The notes below the pieces were generated by a model, which worked only from the letters and a program-made list of their open reading frames with translations, was not told the origin of the DNA and did no database searches. Below, in pieces: positions 26,141-34,313 of a DNA stretch of 64,000 nucleotides (position 1 is the stretch's first letter; every line of letters starts with the position of its first letter). The translations under genes and the position numbers were made by a program. Source of the stretch: Brevibacillus fulvus (GTDB lineage: Bacteria > Bacillota > Bacilli > Brevibacillales > Brevibacillaceae); NCBI RefSeq assembly GCF_016908525.1, contig NZ_JAFBEB010000009.1:1-64000 (forward strand), written 5' to 3'.

Positions 26141-27900
26141 GTTTCCAGCCCCCTCTCCGCGCCGGCCACCTGCCGCTCCATCTGTTGCCGACGGAATTGT
26201 TCCGCATACCAGCCATTAGCCGCCATCAATTCATCATGCGTCCCGCGTTCGACGATTTCCCCCTGGTCCAACACGAGAATTTGCTGGGCATGCTGCACTG
26301 CCGACAAACGATGCGCCGTAATAATCGTCGTCTTGCCCTGACGTTCCTTTCGCAAATGTTGAATGATTTTTTCTTCCGTCCGGGCATCGACTGCCGACAG
26401 GGAATCGTCGAGAATCAGGATTTCCGCATCCAACAGCAGCGCGCGGGCAATGGAAATCCGCTGCTTTTGTCCGCCGGAGAGCATTACCCCTTTTTCGCCG
26501 ACCATCGTCTCCAGCCCCTCCGGAAAGCGCTCCAGATCGTGACTCATCTCAGCCAAAGCCAATGCTTGCCAAATTTCCTCTTGCGTCGCGCCCGGACGGC
26601 CAAACGCGACGTTCTCACCAATGCTACGGGAGAACAGGAGATGTTCCTGCGGGACGTAGGCGATTTTTTCGCGCAAGGTGCCGAGCGAAATTTGTTCGAG
26701 CGGAGTTCCCGCCAAAAAGACCCGCTCCGCCGGCACCGGATACTGGTGCAGCAACACACGGCACAAGGTGGATTTGCCGCTGCCGGTTCGCCCGACCACG
26801 CCGATCGTCTCCCCTTTTTGACAAGCAAACGAAATTTTTTGCAGGGCAGGATGGCTGGCGCCGGGATAAGTAAAAGTCAATTCGTTGATCACAATGCTGC
26901 CGGCGGGAACTTCCCGCACAGCGTCATTTTGCTCCTGCACATCAGGCTCGACTTCCAGCAATTCCTGAAGCCGCTTCGCTGAAGCGCTGCCACGCTGCAA
27001 AATGTTCATCAGCCAGCCAAAGGCCAGCATCGGCCAAATCAACATGCCAAGATACAAATTGAACGCAACCAGATCACCAAGCGAAATCTGACTGGAAAAC
27101 ACCAAAAAGGTTCCGTAGCCAAGGCCGATCAGAAAACTGAAGCCGATGATCACGCCGATTGTCGGTTCAAACAGCGCATCCACCTTGGCCACACTGACAT
27201 TCCGCTCCAAGGTATGCTCGCTGACTTTGCGAAATGACTCGACATCGTGTTTCTCCTGGACGAACGCCCGGATGACGCGGACACCCGAAATCGATTGCTG
27301 CACATGATCGTTCATCACGCCAAACGCTTCCTGCGCAAGCAAAAAGCGGTCGTGCAGCAGCCTTCCGTAATAGGCGCTTGACCAGGCCAGAAACGGCAAT
27401 GGGACAAGCGCGGCAACAGTCAACTTCCAATCGATCGTATAAACCATAATACCGAGTGTCAGCACCGACATAAACAAAGAATCGACCAGCGTCAATACGC
27501 CCATCCCCGCGGTTTGTTCGATCGCTGGTATATCGTTGGTGGCTACCGCCATCAAATCGCCCGTTCTTCTTGTTTGATAAAAAGAGGGCGTCATCTTCGT
27601 TAAATGGGCAAAAAAGCGCTCCCGCAAACGCTGTTCCAGCATGAGCGAACCGCCAAACAGCAAAAAACGCCAGGCGATGCGCATTCCGTACAAGCCAATG
27701 CCCAAACCTAGCAAGAGCAAGATGCGTTCGGTCAGTTCGGTTCGAGACAGCGTGCCATTGCGTATCTGGTCAACCGTTTGTCCGATTAATCCGGGCGGCA
27801 GCAGCATGAGCAAATCGACGGCAAGCAACAGCGCAATGCCGAGAGTGTAACGCTTCCAATACTTTTTAAAAAACCAGCCGAGTTGTAGCAAAGTGTGCAT
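26137..27900 (-). CDS. yheI: ABC exporter half-transporter, YheI-like (degenerate ATP site)
   Basis: A 587-residue half-transporter matching B. subtilis YheI in length. Six transmembrane helices (about 15-300) precede a nucleotide-binding domain with Walker A GRTGSGKST, signature LSGGQKQR and Walker B ILILDDSLSAVD. The residue after the Walker B Asp is Asp, not the catalytic Glu, the usual asymmetry of heterodimeric exporters such as BmrCD. The ATG at 27900 follows AAGGAAGG; the frame before it (to 28044) is leader. A hairpin with a T run lies 70-100 nt upstream. Substrate unknown; multidrug export is the family expectation. Confidence 0.9.
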   Translation of the reverse strand: MHTLLQLGWFFKKYWKRYTLGIALLLAVDLLMLLPPGLIGQTVDQIRNGTLSRTELTERILLLLGLGIGLYGMRIAWRFLLFGGSLMLEQRLRERFFAHLTKMTPSFYQTRRTGDLMAVATNDIPAIEQTAGMGVLTLVDSLFMSVLTLGIMVYTIDWKLTVAALVPLPFLAWSSAYYGRLLHDRFLLAQEAFGVMNDHVQQSISGVRVIRAFVQEKHDVESFRKVSEHTLERNVSVAKVDALFEPTIGVIIGFSFLIGLGYGTFLVFSSQISLGDLVAFNLYLGMLIWPMLAFGWLMNILQRGSASAKRLQELLEVEPDVQEQNDAVREVPAGSIVINELTFTYPGASHPALQKISFACQKGETIGVVGRTGSGKSTLCRVLLHQYPVPAERVFLAGTPLEQISLGTLREKIAYVPQEHLLFSRSIGENVAFGRPGATQEEIWQALALAEMSHDLERFPEGLETMVGEKGVMLSGGQKQRISIARALLLDAEILILDDSLSAVDARTEEKIIQHLRKERQGKTTIITAHRLSAVQHAQQILVLDQGEIVERGTHDELMAANGWYAEQFRRQQMERQVAGAERGLET

Positions 27901-27967
27901 GCCGCTCAACCTTCCTTTATCATCCAAAAACTTCATCAGACCGTTGCCCAATTCAGACTTGGGTAGC

Positions 27968-28000
27968 AAAAAGAAAGGGATGCGTTTTTTCGCAACCCTT
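27968..28000 (-). terminator. Hairpin with T run before yheI
   Basis: Minus strand: a 10-position stem (AAGGGTTGCG with CGCATCCCTT, one mismatch, A-rich loop) is followed by TCTTTTT. It ends the GNAT gene transcript, or acts as an attenuator in the yheI leader; in B. subtilis the related bmrCD exporter is controlled by attenuation. Confidence 0.65.
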
Positions 28001-28072
28001 GATCGCATAATACCCATGCTATCTGACAATTTTTTCCTTGTCAATCAGACTTTTTTCTATTTTATAAAAACT

Positions 28073-28621
28073 TTATATCCCTTTCCATTCGTCAGCCAAC
28101 AATCCATAAACCGCATGATCGACATAATGGTCATACAAAAATTCATTGGCGCGCAGCACGCCTTCCAATTGAAAGCCGAGCCGTTCCGGGATCGCCCGAC
28201 TCCGCTTGTTGCCTGTGGCAGCGCGAATCTCTGCCCGATGCAAATTCCATTTGCCGAAAATCCATTCGTCGAGATAGGCAGCGACAGCAGAGGTCATTAA
28301 CCCTTTCCCTTGAAAACGCTCGCCCAGCCAATAACCGAGCGTCGTATGACGGTTGTTCCAATCGATGCCATGAACGCCGATTGTTCCGGCCAATTCTCCT
28401 TTGTACCAAATGCCAAAATGGCTGCCTTGCTTATTGTTGGCCTGACGGATCGTCATCATAATGAAGGAAGCTGTATCTTCATATGTTTCCGTATCTTCTA
28501 TCCAGCCCAGCCATTGTCGCAAATGGACACGATTTTGCTGAATCAATTGAAACATCGGCAGCGTATCCTGCAAATCCAACGGTCTCAGCCATGCATCAGG
28601 AGCAATGGTCAGCATGTACAT
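28073..28621 (-). CDS. GNAT family acetyltransferase (RimJ/RimL type)
   Basis: A 182-residue N-acetyltransferase. The fold is recognisable from the N-terminal LRPLDLQDTLPMFQLIQQNRVHLRQWL, the beta-strand pair HFGIWYKGELAGTIGVHGID, and the acetyl-CoA motif A GYWLGERFQGKGLMTSAV, followed by RAEIRAATGNKRSRAIPERLGFQLEGVLR. It resembles YdaF and ribosomal-protein acetyltransferases, but the acceptor is not known. The ATG follows GAGGGGGG. It is transcribed alone or together with yheIH across a hairpin. Confidence 0.88.
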   Translation of the reverse strand: MYMLTIAPDAWLRPLDLQDTLPMFQLIQQNRVHLRQWLGWIEDTETYEDTASFIMMTIRQANNKQGSHFGIWYKGELAGTIGVHGIDWNNRHTTLGYWLGERFQGKGLMTSAVAAYLDEWIFGKWNLHRAEIRAATGNKRSRAIPERLGFQLEGVLRANEFLYDHYVDHAVYGLLADEWKGI

Positions 28622-28732
28622 GGGGCACCCCCCTCTTTATACGCAAATAGATCGAAACGCAGCGTAAATTCGCTTCAGCCTGTTTTCTACATTGTAACCT
28701 GGCCTGGACGTTCCGGCCATCGCGATGGAAAC

Positions 28733-28771
28733 GAAAAAGCGTCCGTTGCTTTCATAAGTAGCACGGACGCC
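28733..28771 (-). terminator. Terminator of the mtnKA operon
   Basis: An 8-bp stem GCGTCCGT/ACGGACGC with an inner TGCT/AGCA pair, followed on the minus strand by TTTTTC. It lies just after the mtnA stop. Confidence 0.88.
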
Positions 28772-28785
28772 AGACGATTATGCCT

Positions 28786-29826
28786 CTAATTTTTACTTTT
28801 GGCAATTTCCTCCGGCTTGAAGATGCCGGTTTCTGTCACAATCGCTGTAATAAATCGGGCCGGCGTCACATCAAAAGCCGGATTGTAAACCTTGATCTGG
28901 TCAGGCGCGACCTGTTTGCCGAAACCGTGCGTAATCTCTTCGGCCGGACGTTCCTCAATCGGAATTTCCGCCCCGGTCGGCGTGTTCAAATCGATCGAAG
29001 AAAGCGGCGCCGCTACATAGAACGGAATTCCATGCGCCTGGGCCAGTACGGCAACGCCATACGTGCCGATTTTGTTGGCGACATCTCCGTTCGCGGCAAC
29101 ACGGTCGGTTCCCACGATCACAGCTTGCACTTTGCCTTGGGCCATCACCATCGCCGCCATATTGTCACAGATCAGGGTCACGTCGATACCGGCGCGTTGC
29201 AATTCGTAAGCGGTCAAGCGCGCTCCCTGCAACACCGGTCGTGTCTCATCGGCGAACACTTTCAAATTCCATCCCCGTTCTTTTGCCAAATAAAGCGGAG
29301 CGGTAGCCGTGCCATAAGCGGCCGTCGCCAGTGCGCCCGGATTGCAGTGAGTGAGAATTCCCATGCCATCATGCAGCAAACTGAGCAAATTTTCCCCGAT
29401 CGTCTTGCAAACTCGCTCGTCCTCAGCCTGGATCGCCAATGCTTCCTGCAAGACGGCTTGCTTGATTGTCGAGAGCGGTTGCTCTTTTTCTTGCTGGACG
29501 CGGTCTTTGATCCGTTCGATCGCCCAAAACAGATTGACTGCGGTCGGTCGGGAGGTTGCCAGATAAGCCGCTTTTTCCTCGAACTCTGTCCAGAACGCGG
29601 CAAACGAAGCGGCGCCGCTGTCGCGGATTCCTAAATACAAACCGTATGCGGCCGCCATTCCGATCGCAGGCGCGCCGCGTACCTGCATATGGCGAATCGC
29701 TTCCCACACCTGTTCAATCGTGGTCAATGTCAAATATTCAGTCACCACAGGCAGTTTGGTTTGGTCCAGCAGGAGAAGATGGTCTTGCTCCCACTTGACC
29801 GGTGTCAATTGACTTGCTGTCGTCAT
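28786..29826 (-). CDS. mtnA: S-methyl-5-thioribose-1-phosphate isomerase
   Basis: Isomerises methylthioribose-1-phosphate to methylthioribulose-1-phosphate in methionine salvage. 346 residues, of the eIF2B-like family. The catalytic Cys161 ([13 protein letters not shown]) and Asp241 ([18 protein letters not shown]) are at the expected places; RGAPAIG near 50-56 and DETRP near 193-197 bind the sugar phosphate. The ATG overlaps the mtnK stop by 4 nt. Its expression depends on the SAM-I riboswitch upstream of mtnK. Confidence 0.96.
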   Translation of the reverse strand: MTTASQLTPVKWEQDHLLLLDQTKLPVVTEYLTLTTIEQVWEAIRHMQVRGAPAIGMAAAYGLYLGIRDSGAASFAAFWTEFEEKAAYLATSRPTAVNLFWAIERIKDRVQQEKEQPLSTIKQAVLQEALAIQAEDERVCKTIGENLLSLLHDGMGILTHCNPGALATAAYGTATAPLYLAKERGWNLKVFADETRPVLQGARLTAYELQRAGIDVTLICDNMAAMVMAQGKVQAVIVGTDRVAANGDVANKIGTYGVAVLAQAHGIPFYVAAPLSSIDLNTPTGAEIPIEERPAEEITHGFGKQVAPDQIKVYNPAFDVTPARFITAIVTETGIFKPEEIAKSKN

Positions 29827-31049
29827 ACCGTTTCCTCCTGATAAAATTTCGCCGCTTCACGGCGCACGATCGCCGTAATATCCGTTGCTTCCACAATCGT
29901 CTTGCGCTCCAATACAAGCGCTTGCCCAATCTGCAAAGCCAGGCGTTCCGCTTCGGCCCTGACGTGATCGTCCGCAATCGAATTCAGGTCAGCCACCCCG
30001 GACAGCCCGATCACCCGCCGCATCATTTTGCATCCGGCGTAGCCGGCAGAATCTTGAATCAGCCGATTGACATACTCTTGCCAGAAACCTTCGACATGGG
30101 CGCTGCGTTCCTTGGCCTGTTTGTGCCACAATTGGACAAACTGTGAGACAAACTCGTTCCAAACCGCTTCTACTGTGTCCAGCAAATAATTGCGGAACGA
30201 CTCCCGTTCTTCCCGATCCGGCTGCAGTCCATGCTGTCCGGCGAAGTTAAGCAGCAGGTTGGCAATCAACGCCCCAATGTCAAAGCCAAGCGGACCGTAA
30301 TACGCAAATTCGGGATCAATCACTTTCGTGCTCGTTTCCGTGACAAAGATGCTGCCTGTATGCAAGTCGCCATGCAGCAACGCTTCGGCGCGGGTAAGGA
30401 AGCCGTATTTCAAATGGGCAATTTCACGTTTTAACGGAATATTATTCCAAATGGCTTCCACTTCGTTCCGAATCAATGGGTTAAAATTGTTGCCCGGATG
30501 ATCTTCATACGGATCGGTGAATACCAAATCCTCGGTAATTTTGCATAATTCAGGATTAATGAATTTGCCGACCCACGCTTTTTTCTCAAACGGATGCGCG
30601 CCCAAGTCAGACGTAAAGAACAGCGTCTGGGCCAAAAAGCGGCCAATCTGTTTGGGGAACTGCGGATAACGGTTGCCTCCGATCAATCCTTTGCGCAGCA
30701 AGACGTGGTCGCTGACATCCTCCATCACGGTCAAGGCAAGCTCATCGTCATGGTGATAAACTTGCGGCACCAGCTCGGGAACGAACTTGTGCTGAAAAAC
30801 CAGCGCTTCGCTTTCGATCCGCGACCGGTCCAACGTCAACGGCATCGATTCTCCGACCACCCGGGCAAACGGCAAGGCTTGCTTGACTATCACACTCTTT
30901 CCTGTGGCGGCGTCTTGTATCTGAAAAACGAGATTTAAATTGCCATCGCCAATCTCTTTGCTGGAAAGCTCCGCTCCCTCGGAAAACAAGTTTGGCAATC
31001 TCTTTACATAGGTTACTGCTTCCGCTTCGGTTAATGGATGGTAAGCCAT
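29823..31049 (-). CDS. mtnK: S-methyl-5-thioribose kinase
   Basis: Phosphorylates methylthioribose with ATP, the first salvage step after nucleosidase action. 408 residues. The kinase motifs of the aminoglycoside-phosphotransferase fold are present: GDGNLNLVF near 40-48, VIVKQALPF, catalytic [12 protein letters not shown] near 229-240 and the metal Asp in [11 protein letters not shown]. The start is the ATG at 31049: GAGAGGGG is 10 nt upstream, while upstream ATGs at 31058 and 31076 are badly placed. It is first in the mtnKA operon behind a SAM-I riboswitch. Confidence 0.95.
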   Translation of the reverse strand: MAYHPLTEAEAVTYVKRLPNLFSEGAELSSKEIGDGNLNLVFQIQDAATGKSVIVKQALPFARVVGESMPLTLDRSRIESEALVFQHKFVPELVPQVYHHDDELALTVMEDVSDHVLLRKGLIGGNRYPQFPKQIGRFLAQTLFFTSDLGAHPFEKKAWVGKFINPELCKITEDLVFTDPYEDHPGNNFNPLIRNEVEAIWNNIPLKREIAHLKYGFLTRAEALLHGDLHTGSIFVTETSTKVIDPEFAYYGPLGFDIGALIANLLLNFAGQHGLQPDREERESFRNYLLDTVEAVWNEFVSQFVQLWHKQAKERSAHVEGFWQEYVNRLIQDSAGYAGCKMMRRVIGLSGVADLNSIADDHVRAEAERLALQIGQALVLERKTIVEATDITAIVRREAAKFYQEETV

Positions 31050-31087
31050 CGTGTTCATTCCCCTCTCTGCATTCAATAATTATCACC

Positions 31088-31268
31088 AAAAAGTAAAAGC
31101 CTCTTTCCGAAGAAAGAGGCACCTATATGCGAACGCTATTGGTTCCCCCTTATCTTCCAGAATCATTTGTTTCTGCAGGAATTAGCACCGTGCACAGCGC
31201 AGACAATCTGCACCATGTCGGTTGCCGGGTTTCATCGGGCCAGTCCCTCCACCTTCTCTGGATAAGGT
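31088..31268 (-). promoter_or_regulatory. SAM-I (S-box) riboswitch and terminator for mtnKA
   Basis: Aptamer at about 31149-31268 on the minus strand: CTTATCCAGAGAAGGTGGAG, then GGGACTGGCCCGATGAAACC, CGGCAACC, GGTGCTAATTCC, and closing GGAAGATAAG pairing with the 5' end. A terminator (GCCTCTTTC/GAAAGAGGC, 31099-31120, then a T-rich run to 31088) follows 29 nt later. The P4 arm is short, as is usual. SAM binding should end transcription before mtnK. Confidence 0.96.
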
Positions 31269-31302
31269 ATCCAATCCTATTTAACTGTAAATTCTAGTTC
31301 GA

Positions 31303-31331
31303 ATCATACAACTGGTTCCAACCCATGTCAA
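31303..31331 (-). promoter_or_regulatory. mtnK promoter
   Basis: Minus strand TTGACA (31326-31331), 17-nt spacer, TATGAT (31303-31308); near-consensus sigma-A promoter upstream of the SAM-I leader. Confidence 0.88.
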
Positions 31332-31377
31332 CTGGTTTTTTACAGCAAGTGTGCTCTCGCCGCCTCGGAAAGAAGGG

Positions 31378-31407
31378 TTGACTCCCCCAGCCGGTTCATC
31401 ATATGAT
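31378..31407 (+). promoter_or_regulatory. mtnW promoter
   Basis: Plus strand TTGACT (31378-31383), 18-nt spacer, TATGAT (31402-31407). It diverges from the mtnK promoter; the two -35 boxes are about 47 bp apart. Confidence 0.82.
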
Positions 31408-31454
31408 TTGGATAGTTATGTCGGATAAAGAAAGTTTTCCAATAAGAAAGTAGA

Positions 31455-31659
31455 CTCTTATCGTGAGATGGCAGAGGGACTGGCCCGATGATGCCCGGCA
31501 ACCGGCGCTTATGACGAAAAATAGCGTAACGGTGCTAATTCCTGCAGGAGCATTACCAATCTAACAATGAACGAAAAGTTCGTGTTATCGATGAACAACG
31601 CTCCTGAGAGATGAGAGGAGATGCCCAAAACAGACACCTCCCTCCTTGGGAGGTTTTTT
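31455..31659 (+). promoter_or_regulatory. SAM-I (S-box) riboswitch and terminator for mtnWXB, with extended P4
   Basis: Aptamer 31455-31617: CTCTTATCGTGAGATGGCAG, GGGACTGGCCCGATGATGCC, CGGCAACC, GGTGCTAATTCC, and closing GAGAGATGAGAG. P4 (CAGGAGC/GCTCCTG) carries an insert of about 48 nt that holds a further hairpin of about 9 bp (AACAATGAAC with GTTCGTGTT). The terminator is CCTCCC/GGGAGG (31637-31653) with six T. SAM should shut off mtnWXB. Confidence 0.95.
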
Positions 31660-31699
31660 CTTTCCGGCGGTTTATCGATCTAAAGGAGGCTGTTGATAC

Positions 31700-32914
31700 A
31701 TGGCGGAACAACGCATTGAAGTCACCTATTTGACGCAAGCAAAAGATTTGCAAAAAAAAGCGGAAGCGATCGCGGTCGGCATGACAGTCGGCTCATGGAC
31801 AGATTTGCCCGCAGCCAAGCAAGCAGAACTGCAGCCGTATCTCGGCGAAGCGGTTGGAGCCAATCCGCTGGAAACATTGGAAAACGGAGAGATTAGAGGG
31901 ACGATCACCGTCAGCTATCCCGTTCGCAACTTTACCAAGGATGTCCCTTCCCTATTGACCGGCGTCTTTGGCAAACTGTCGATGGACGGCAAAATCAAGC
32001 TGGTAGACATCAAGCTGCCGGAACAGTTTGTCTCCGCTTTTCCGGGCCCGAAATTCGGCATCGAAGGTGTGCGCGAGCGTCTGGGCGTGCACGATCGGCC
32101 GTTGCTGATGAGCATCTTTAAGTCTTGCCTCGGGCTGCCCTTTGACGATCTGAAAACGCAATTCCGCGCGCAAGCCATGGGCGGAGTCGATCTGGTAAAA
32201 GACGATGAGATCTTTTTCGCTGATGAACGCGCTCCTTTTCTGGAACGGATCAAAGCCTTTCGGCAAATCGCCGCCGAAGTCGAACAACAAACCGGAAAAC
32301 CGGTTCTCTATGCGCCCAACCTGACCGGTCCGGTCGATCGCCTGAACGATCGCGCCAAACAAGCGATTGAAGCCGGCGCCCCATGTCTGCTGTTCAATGT
32401 GCTCCCGTACGGCTACGACGCCTTGCACCGACTGGCTGCTGATCCGGACATCACCGTTCCGATCATGGCCCATCCCGCTCTCGCTGGCGCCTACTATCCG
32501 TCCGCTGACTACGGAATCACCGTCTCGCTTCTGCTGGGCAAATTGTTGCGACTCGTAGGGGCCGATCTTGTTCTGTTCCCGTCTCCATACGGAAATGTGG
32601 CCTTGGACAAGGACGAAGCATTGGCGTTGGCCGGACATCTGGTCAGTCCGGAATTGGCGTTGAAAAAATCATTCCCTGTTCCGTCGGCGGGAATCCATCC
32701 GGGATTAGTGCCGCAGTTGTTCAAGGACTTCGGAATGGATCAAGTGGTCAATGCCGGCGGCGGTATTCATGGCCATCCGGGCGGCGCAACAGCGGGAGCA
32801 CAGGCGTTCGTCGCAGCAATCCGGGCAGTAGTCAACGGACAAGAACTGCAAGAAGCGGCCGAGCAATCGGAACCATTGAAGACAGCGCTGGCCAAATGGG
32901 GGAACGGTCGATGA
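31700..32914 (+). CDS. mtnW: 2,3-diketo-5-methylthiopentyl-1-phosphate enolase (RuBisCO-like protein)
   Basis: RuBisCO-fold enzyme (form IV) that enolises 2,3-diketo-5-methylthiopentyl-1-phosphate in methionine salvage; it does not fix CO2. 404 residues. The loop GGVDLVKDDE has Lys167, which corresponds to the carbamylated metal-site lysine, followed by Asp168-Asp169-Glu170. The C-terminal phosphate-binding region AGGGIHGHPGGATAGAQAF is intact, and the RuBisCO loop-6 Lys is absent as expected for this group. The ATG follows AAAGGAGG. It starts the mtnWXB operon and overlaps mtnX by 4 nt. Confidence 0.96.
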   Translation: MAEQRIEVTYLTQAKDLQKKAEAIAVGMTVGSWTDLPAAKQAELQPYLGEAVGANPLETLENGEIRGTITVSYPVRNFTKDVPSLLTGVFGKLSMDGKIKLVDIKLPEQFVSAFPGPKFGIEGVRERLGVHDRPLLMSIFKSCLGLPFDDLKTQFRAQAMGGVDLVKDDEIFFADERAPFLERIKAFRQIAAEVEQQTGKPVLYAPNLTGPVDRLNDRAKQAIEAGAPCLLFNVLPYGYDALHRLAADPDITVPIMAHPALAGAYYPSADYGITVSLLLGKLLRLVGADLVLFPSPYGNVALDKDEALALAGHLVSPELALKKSFPVPSAGIHPGLVPQLFKDFGMDQVVNAGGGIHGHPGGATAGAQAFVAAIRAVVNGQELQEAAEQSEPLKTALAKWGNGR

Positions 32915-33588
32915 CAAAAAAACTCGTGTTATTTTGCGATTTTGACGGGACGATTACGGAGAAAGACAACATCGTCGCGATTATGAAACGTTTTGCTCCC
33001 CCCGGCTGGGAAGCAATTGCTGACCAAGTGCTTGGCCAACAGATCAGTGTTCGCGAAGGCGTGGGGAAAATGTTTGCCATGCTTCCGTCGAGTTTGCGCC
33101 AGGAGATCATCGATTTTATTGTGAAAGAGACGAAAATTCGCCCCGGCTTTGCCGAGTTTGTGCAATTTTGCCGGCAGGAGCAGCAAGTTGAGCTGTTGAT
33201 TACGAGCGGCGGCATCGATTTCTTCCTGGAGCCGATTCTCGAACCTTTTGACCTGACGGTGCCGATCTACTGTAACGGCAGCGACTTTAGCGGCGATACG
33301 ATTACGATCACCTGGCCGCACGCTTGTGACGAACACTGCGCCAACGATTGCGGCATGTGCAAAACTTCTATTATTCGCCAGTACGATCCAGCCAACTATT
33401 ACCGGGTGGTGATCGGCGACAGCATCACCGATTTAGCCGGGGCAAAGATTGCCGATTTCGTGATCGCCCGTTCGCTTTTACAAGAAAAATGCGCTGAGCT
33501 TAAACTGGCCTATGAGCCATTCACCACTTTTTTCGATGTGATTGATATTGTAAAAAGCTTACAAACGAAACTGGAGGCAAAAGCATGA
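32911..33588 (+). CDS. mtnX: 2-hydroxy-3-keto-5-methylthiopentenyl-1-phosphate phosphatase
   Basis: HAD-family phosphatase removing the phosphate after the MtnW step. 225 residues. Motif I is CDFDGTIT with nucleophile Asp10 and Asp12; motif II is ITSGG near 93; motif III/IV is VIGDSITDLAGAK near 168-180. A cysteine cluster in HACDEHCANDCGMCKTS is typical of Bacillus MtnX. The start ATG at 32911 overlaps the mtnW stop (ATGA) behind GGGGGAA; the earlier ATG at 32896 lacks a site. Confidence 0.95.
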   Translation: MTKKLVLFCDFDGTITEKDNIVAIMKRFAPPGWEAIADQVLGQQISVREGVGKMFAMLPSSLRQEIIDFIVKETKIRPGFAEFVQFCRQEQQVELLITSGGIDFFLEPILEPFDLTVPIYCNGSDFSGDTITITWPHACDEHCANDCGMCKTSIIRQYDPANYYRVVIGDSITDLAGAKIADFVIARSLLQEKCAELKLAYEPFTTFFDVIDIVKSLQTKLEAKA

Positions 33589-34232
33589 GCCTGACCATTG
33601 AACAACGCCTGGATGCATTTAAACGCTTGGATGAAGTCAAGCTGACGTTTGCCAAACGGGATTGGTTTCCCGGGACAAGCGGCAATCTGTCGATCAAACT
33701 GACTGATCAACCGCTGCAATTCGCCGTAACGGCAAGCGGAAAAGACAAGACGAAACTGACGCCGGAAGACTACCTGATCGTCAACGAAGACGCGGCTCCC
33801 GTGGAACCAACCAGCCTGAAGCCTTCTGCGGAAACTTTGATTCACGCCGTCGTCTACAAAAAAATTCCTCAAGCAAAAGCTTGCTTTCACGTTCATACAC
33901 TCGGCAACAATCTGATTTCCGAACTTTATTTCGGGCAACGGGCCTTTTCGATTCAGGGACAAGAATTGATCAAAGGGTTGGGAATCTGGGAAGAGAACGC
34001 CTCGATTGCTGTTCCTATCGTGGAGAATTTCGCCGATATTCCCAAATTGGCTGCCGCGATCGAGAAAGTGATCACCCCTGACATTCCGGGCGTGTTGATC
34101 CGCAATCATGGCATTTACGCCTGGGGCGCGTCCGATTTTGAAGCGAAACGCCATCTGGAAGCATTCGAATTTTTGTTTGAATATCATCTGCGCTGGCTGC
34201 AGCTTCGCCACGTAAGCTTGCCGGCTACCTGA
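33585..34232 (+). CDS. mtnB: Methylthioribulose-1-phosphate dehydratase
   Basis: Zinc class II aldolase-family dehydratase of methionine salvage, acting before MtnW. 215 residues. FPGTSGNLS near 27-35 and ASGKDK bind phosphate; Zn histidines are in CFHVHTLGNN near 100-104 and in RNHGIYAWG near 168-173. Overlaps mtnX by 4 nt and has GGAGG 7 nt upstream. A terminator follows, so mtnD (the dioxygenase of the last step) is not part of this operon. Confidence 0.95.
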   Translation: MSLTIEQRLDAFKRLDEVKLTFAKRDWFPGTSGNLSIKLTDQPLQFAVTASGKDKTKLTPEDYLIVNEDAAPVEPTSLKPSAETLIHAVVYKKIPQAKACFHVHTLGNNLISELYFGQRAFSIQGQELIKGLGIWEENASIAVPIVENFADIPKLAAAIEKVITPDIPGVLIRNHGIYAWGASDFEAKRHLEAFEFLFEYHLRWLQLRHVSLPAT

Positions 34233-34255
34233 CCGGCCGCGCGCGGACGAGACAA

Positions 34256-34294
34256 AAAGACCCACTCGACACTGTGTGCCTGAGTGGGTCTTTG
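34256..34294. terminator. Bidirectional terminator between mtnB and the thiolase gene
   Basis: A 10-bp stem AGACCCACTC/GAGTGGGTCT (34258-34267, 34282-34291). T-rich tails are present in both directions, stronger on the minus strand (TTTTTG). Confidence 0.88.
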
Positions 34295-34313
34295 CTGTCT
34301 GCTGGCTGACGAG

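Noticed and set aside
31700-32914. True RuBisCO and carbon fixation
   Set aside because: Context (mtnX, mtnB, SAM-I riboswitch) and missing loop-6 lysine identify the RuBisCO-like MtnW.
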